Positions 5,611-7,407 of a stretch of DNA of 7,407 nt are shown here, piece after piece. The notes under the pieces are model-generated. The model had not been told where the DNA came from. It did no database searches and saw only the letters and a program-made list of their open reading frames with translations. Source of the DNA: an uncultured Clostridia bacterium (GTDB taxonomy: Bacteria; Bacillota; Clostridia; Oscillospirales; CAG-272); contig CAJGEA010000090.1 of the NCBI GenBank assembly GCA_904502015.1, positions 1-7,407 on the forward strand, written 5' to 3'. The translations under genes were made by a program, and so were the position numbers. Each line of letters opens with the position of its first letter. Positions within the stretch are counted from its first letter, which is position 1.

Positions 5611-6909
5611 ATGAACACACAACAGTATGTCAGCGATTTCCTGCAGCATTTTGCATCGGGCACCAACATTCAGGGCACGGGCGGCGTGTCCAACAATGAC
5701 AGCGGCGTCATCACCCCCTACGGAGCGGGTGAGGGTCTGTCCGCCGAGATGCAGATCTATTACAGCGACTACCTGATCGACAACGCCGAGCCCTATCTCG
5801 CGCACGATCTGTTCGCTCAGAAGCATCGGATTCCCCACGGAGCGAAGACCATTTCTTTCCGTAAGTACGATCCCCTGCCCAAGCGCATGACCCCCATCGC
5901 CGAGGGTATCACCCCCAACGGCCAGAACCTGCGCGTCAGCGTGGTAGAGGCGACCGTAGCGCAGTACGGCGGCTACGTGGAGCTGACTGACCTGCTCCTG
6001 CTGTCCGCCGTGGACAACAACCTGTGCATGGCGACCAAGCTCCTCGGCGCGCAGGCGGGCCGTACGCTGGACACCATCTCCCGTGAGGTGCTGGCGGGCG
6101 GTACCAACGTTCAATACGGTGAGAACGCCGTGTCTGCCCGTTACCTGCTCACGGGCGGCAAGACCTCGGGCAATCATTACCTGACCGTGGATTGCATCCG
6201 CCGCGCGGTGCGATTCCTCAAGAGTCAGAACGCCGAGAAGATCAACGGCTCCTACGTAGCCATCATCCACCCCGACGTATCCTACGATCTCATGAATGAT
6301 CCGAACTGGAAGACCCCCAATCAGTACGCCGATCCTTCCCACATCTTTGAGGGTGAGATCGGTAAGATCGAGGGTGTGCGCTTCATCGAGTCCAGCGAGG
6401 CAAAGATCTTCCACGCGGCCGATCTGGCATCCACCGCCCGCACTCTGAGTGTCAACGGTGCTGTCAGCGGCAAGTCCGACGTGACCTTTGACGGCGCGTC
6501 TGTCAAGGCGTCCGAGCTGGTGGGCCGCTGGGTCATCATCGGCAGCCAGCGCGGCTACGTTGGCGCGAACACCACCACCTCTATGACACTGTATACCGAC
6601 AGCACCAAGACGGTTCCGCTGGCTGTCACCTGCGCCGATAACACCGTGATCTACCCCGGTGAGGCGGGTGCCGAGGGCCGTGACGTCTATGCCACCCTCG
6701 TGCTGGGTGACAACGCCTACGGCACGACCGAGCTGGGTAACGGTGGGCTGGAGCATATCGTCAAGCAGTTGGGCTCTGCGGGTACGTCTGACCCCCTCAA
6801 CCAGCGCGCGACCGTGGGCTGGAAGGCCAACAAGGTCACCGTCCGTCTGGTTGAGGCGTTCATGGTGCGTATCGAGAGCGCGTCCACCTTTGAGTCGGGC
6901 GAGAACTGA
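5611..6909 (+). CDS. Major capsid protein, N4-gp56 family
   Basis: The main shell protein, 432 residues, HK97-like fold expected. Family features: AEPYLAHDLFAQKHRIP (51-67), GAKTISFRKYDPLP, TPIAEGITP, YGGYVELTDLLLLSAVDNN, a LLGAQAGRTLDTISREVLAGG helix, DVYATLVLGDNAYG (358-371) and IVKQLGSAG followed by DPLNQRATVGWKA near the end. Residues about 268-356 are Thr, Ser and Gly rich and beta-like between the AKIF and DVYATL blocks, probably an inserted surface domain. The N-terminus holds FLQHFASG (10-17), close to the L27 site of Prp proteases, so the mature protein may begin at Ala15 after loss of 14 residues by the protease encoded two genes upstream. The start has a textbook AAGGAGG (5598-5604) 6 nt away, fitting very high expression. 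A long hairpin follows the stop. Confidence 0.95.
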   Translation: MNTQQYVSDFLQHFASGTNIQGTGGVSNNDSGVITPYGAGEGLSAEMQIYYSDYLIDNAEPYLAHDLFAQKHRIPHGAKTISFRKYDPLPKRMTPIAEGITPNGQNLRVSVVEATVAQYGGYVELTDLLLLSAVDNNLCMATKLLGAQAGRTLDTISREVLAGGTNVQYGENAVSARYLLTGGKTSGNHYLTVDCIRRAVRFLKSQNAEKINGSYVAIIHPDVSYDLMNDPNWKTPNQYADPSHIFEGEIGKIEGVRFIESSEAKIFHAADLASTARTLSVNGAVSGKSDVTFDGASVKASELVGRWVIIGSQRGYVGANTTTSMTLYTDSTKTVPLAVTCADNTVIYPGEAGAEGRDVYATLVLGDNAYGTTELGNGGLEHIVKQLGSAGTSDPLNQRATVGWKANKVTVRLVEAFMVRIESASTFESGEN

Positions 6910-6918
6910 TTGACACAT

Positions 6919-6959
6919 ATTCCCCCAAGGAGCGGACTCTGCTCCTTGGGGCGGGGAAT
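6919..6959 (+). terminator. Long hairpin behind the capsid gene, no U-tract
   Basis: CCCCAAGGAGC (6923-6933) pairs perfectly with GCTCCTTGGGG (6941-6951) around a 7-nt loop. An outer ATTCCCC (6919-6925) can instead pair with GGGGAAT (6953-6959), so the structure can be extended or slide. It starts 10 nt after the capsid stop. The bases after it are mixed, with no run of T, so a full intrinsic terminator is unlikely. A partial terminator or a 3' barrier that stabilises the abundant capsid message and lowers expression of downstream genes fits better. The left arm hides an AAGGAG string that has no start codon behind it. Confidence 0.5.
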
Positions 6960-6999
6960 CCGAACGTAAGAACGTAACACGAAAGGAAAGGTATCCATT

Positions 7000-7284
7000 A
7001 TGAAACAGAATCAAACCGCAGCTCCCGTCGCCGTGACCGACGTGGAGGCGTATCTCAACGAGTTGGTTGCCGTCAAGCTCTTCCGCGACAACGACCGCTA
7101 CCGCGACGACGTGTACGTGGCGGTCAACGGACATAACTGCCTTATCAAGCGCGGCGAGTGGGTCAAGATCAAGCGCAAGTTCGCGCTGGTGCTGGATCAG
7201 TCCGAGATTCAGGACATGAAGACCGCCGAGATGCTGGAGGCCGAGCAGAGCCGCTTCAAGGCGGCTGAGGAAGCGCACGCCTAA
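7000..7284 (+). CDS. Small conserved head-region protein
   Basis: A 94-residue protein following the major capsid gene. The middle carries DDVYVAVNGHNCLIKRGEWVKI (about 40-61): two short strands with a VNGxNxLIKRG turn, then a KFALVLDQSEIQDMKTAEMLE helix and a charged Ala/Glu-rich C-terminal helix (76-94). Small proteins with this 'VNG.NYLI.RG..V.VP..VAEVL' pattern stand next to capsid genes in many Firmicutes phages, but their function is not known to me; a capsid decoration or neck role is guesswork. The ATG lies behind a purine-rich GAAAGGAAAGG (6981-6991), 8 nt from the nearer AAAGG. It sits 90 bp after the capsid stop, beyond the hairpin, which would allow lower expression than capsid protein. 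Confidence 0.8.
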   Translation: MKQNQTAAPVAVTDVEAYLNELVAVKLFRDNDRYRDDVYVAVNGHNCLIKRGEWVKIKRKFALVLDQSEIQDMKTAEMLEAEQSRFKAAEEAHA

Positions 7285-7312
7285 AGCGAGTATTTCGCAG
7301 AATTACGCACGA

Positions 7313-7341
7313 TTCCCGCCGTACCAAAGGTGCGGCGGGAA
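7313..7341 (+). promoter_or_regulatory. Hairpin ahead of the next gene, no U-tract
   Basis: TTCCCGCCGTACC (7313-7325) pairs with GGTGCGGCGGGAA (7329-7341) over 13 positions with a single G-U pair and an AAA loop. There is no T-run behind it; instead an AGAAAGGAAA binding site follows at once and an ATG at 7354. It is therefore more likely a processing or stability element between genes than a terminator. It repeats the layout seen after the capsid gene: hairpin, short gap, purine-rich site, start. Confidence 0.5.
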
Positions 7342-7353
7342 GAAAGGAAATCT

Positions 7354-7407
7354 ATGACCATTCGCAGTTGTATTGCATTTTTGGATGCGTTGCATCCCAA
7401 TCAGATC
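7354..7407 (+). CDS. Start of the next phage gene, cut by the window edge
   Basis: ATG at 7354 follows AAAGGA (7343-7348) by 5 nt and opens a frame that runs off the window after 18 codons, beginning MTIRSCIAFLDALHPNQI. From position and the opening helix I would expect a small head-tail connector-type protein, as is usual after capsid genes, but 18 residues cannot prove it. Confidence 0.6.
   Translation, partial: MTIRSCIAFLDALHPNQI

Noticed and set aside
5596..7278. A 560-codon open frame on the minus strand across the capsid gene
   Set aside because: It has the same cause and the same odd composition, it crosses two intergenic hairpins, and the plus-strand genes are certain.
1..7407. tRNA, rRNA, CRISPR array, insertion sequence or retron-like element
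   Set aside because: I looked for cloverleaf tRNA signatures, spaced direct repeats, transposase motifs and reverse transcriptase motifs on both strands and saw none; the only repeat element is the small palindromic one at the left.

Overview
The window carries the packaging and head-assembly module of a tailed bacteriophage, most likely an integrated prophage or a phage infecting a GC-rich Clostridia host (Oscillospirales-like). The evidence for the host is threefold. Shine-Dalgarno sites of the AAGGAGG / AAAGGA type precede most genes. The phage uses a Prp-type protease, a family centred on Firmicutes. An 88-bp palindromic element of a kind I remember from gut clostridial genomes lies at the left edge. 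No integrase, attachment site or clear host gene is visible, so prophage versus free phage is not decided here. All ten recognised genes lie on the + strand and are tightly packed, with several overlaps.

Layout. Positions 1-373 have no convincing gene. They hold the palindromic element (43-130), a perfect minus-strand sigma-A promoter (187-215), a small dyad (230-244), a perfect plus-strand promoter (255-283, TTGACA-N17-TATACT with a TG extension) and a leader with an 8-bp stem abutting the first ribosome binding site. Then follow: a Cys-rich small protein (374-712); an unrecognised small protein (681-1016); a terminase small subunit that seems to lack its DNA-binding domain (952-1374); the terminase large subunit (1371-2849); the portal (2880-4532); a Prp-like cysteine protease (4529-4939); a scaffold-like protein (4921-5565); an N4-gp56-family major capsid protein (5611-6909); a small conserved head protein (7000-7284); and the first 18 codons of the next gene (7354 onward).

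How it works together. Scaffold and capsid protein should form a procapsid on the portal ring. The terminase pair would then pump DNA through the portal. The protease gene sits exactly where a prohead protease belongs. Its family normally removes the N-terminus of ribosomal protein L27 after ...LQFF, and the capsid protein here begins with a matching string, FLQHF-ASG (residues 10-17). The strongest hypothesis from this window is therefore a phage-encoded L27-type protease maturing its own capsid protein by removing about 14 residues.

Other points worth attention are the back-to-back consensus promoters, a perfect 10-bp inverted repeat at the start of the scaffold gene followed by a second strong ribosome binding site and an in-frame ATG, and long hairpins without U-tracts after the capsid gene and after the next gene.
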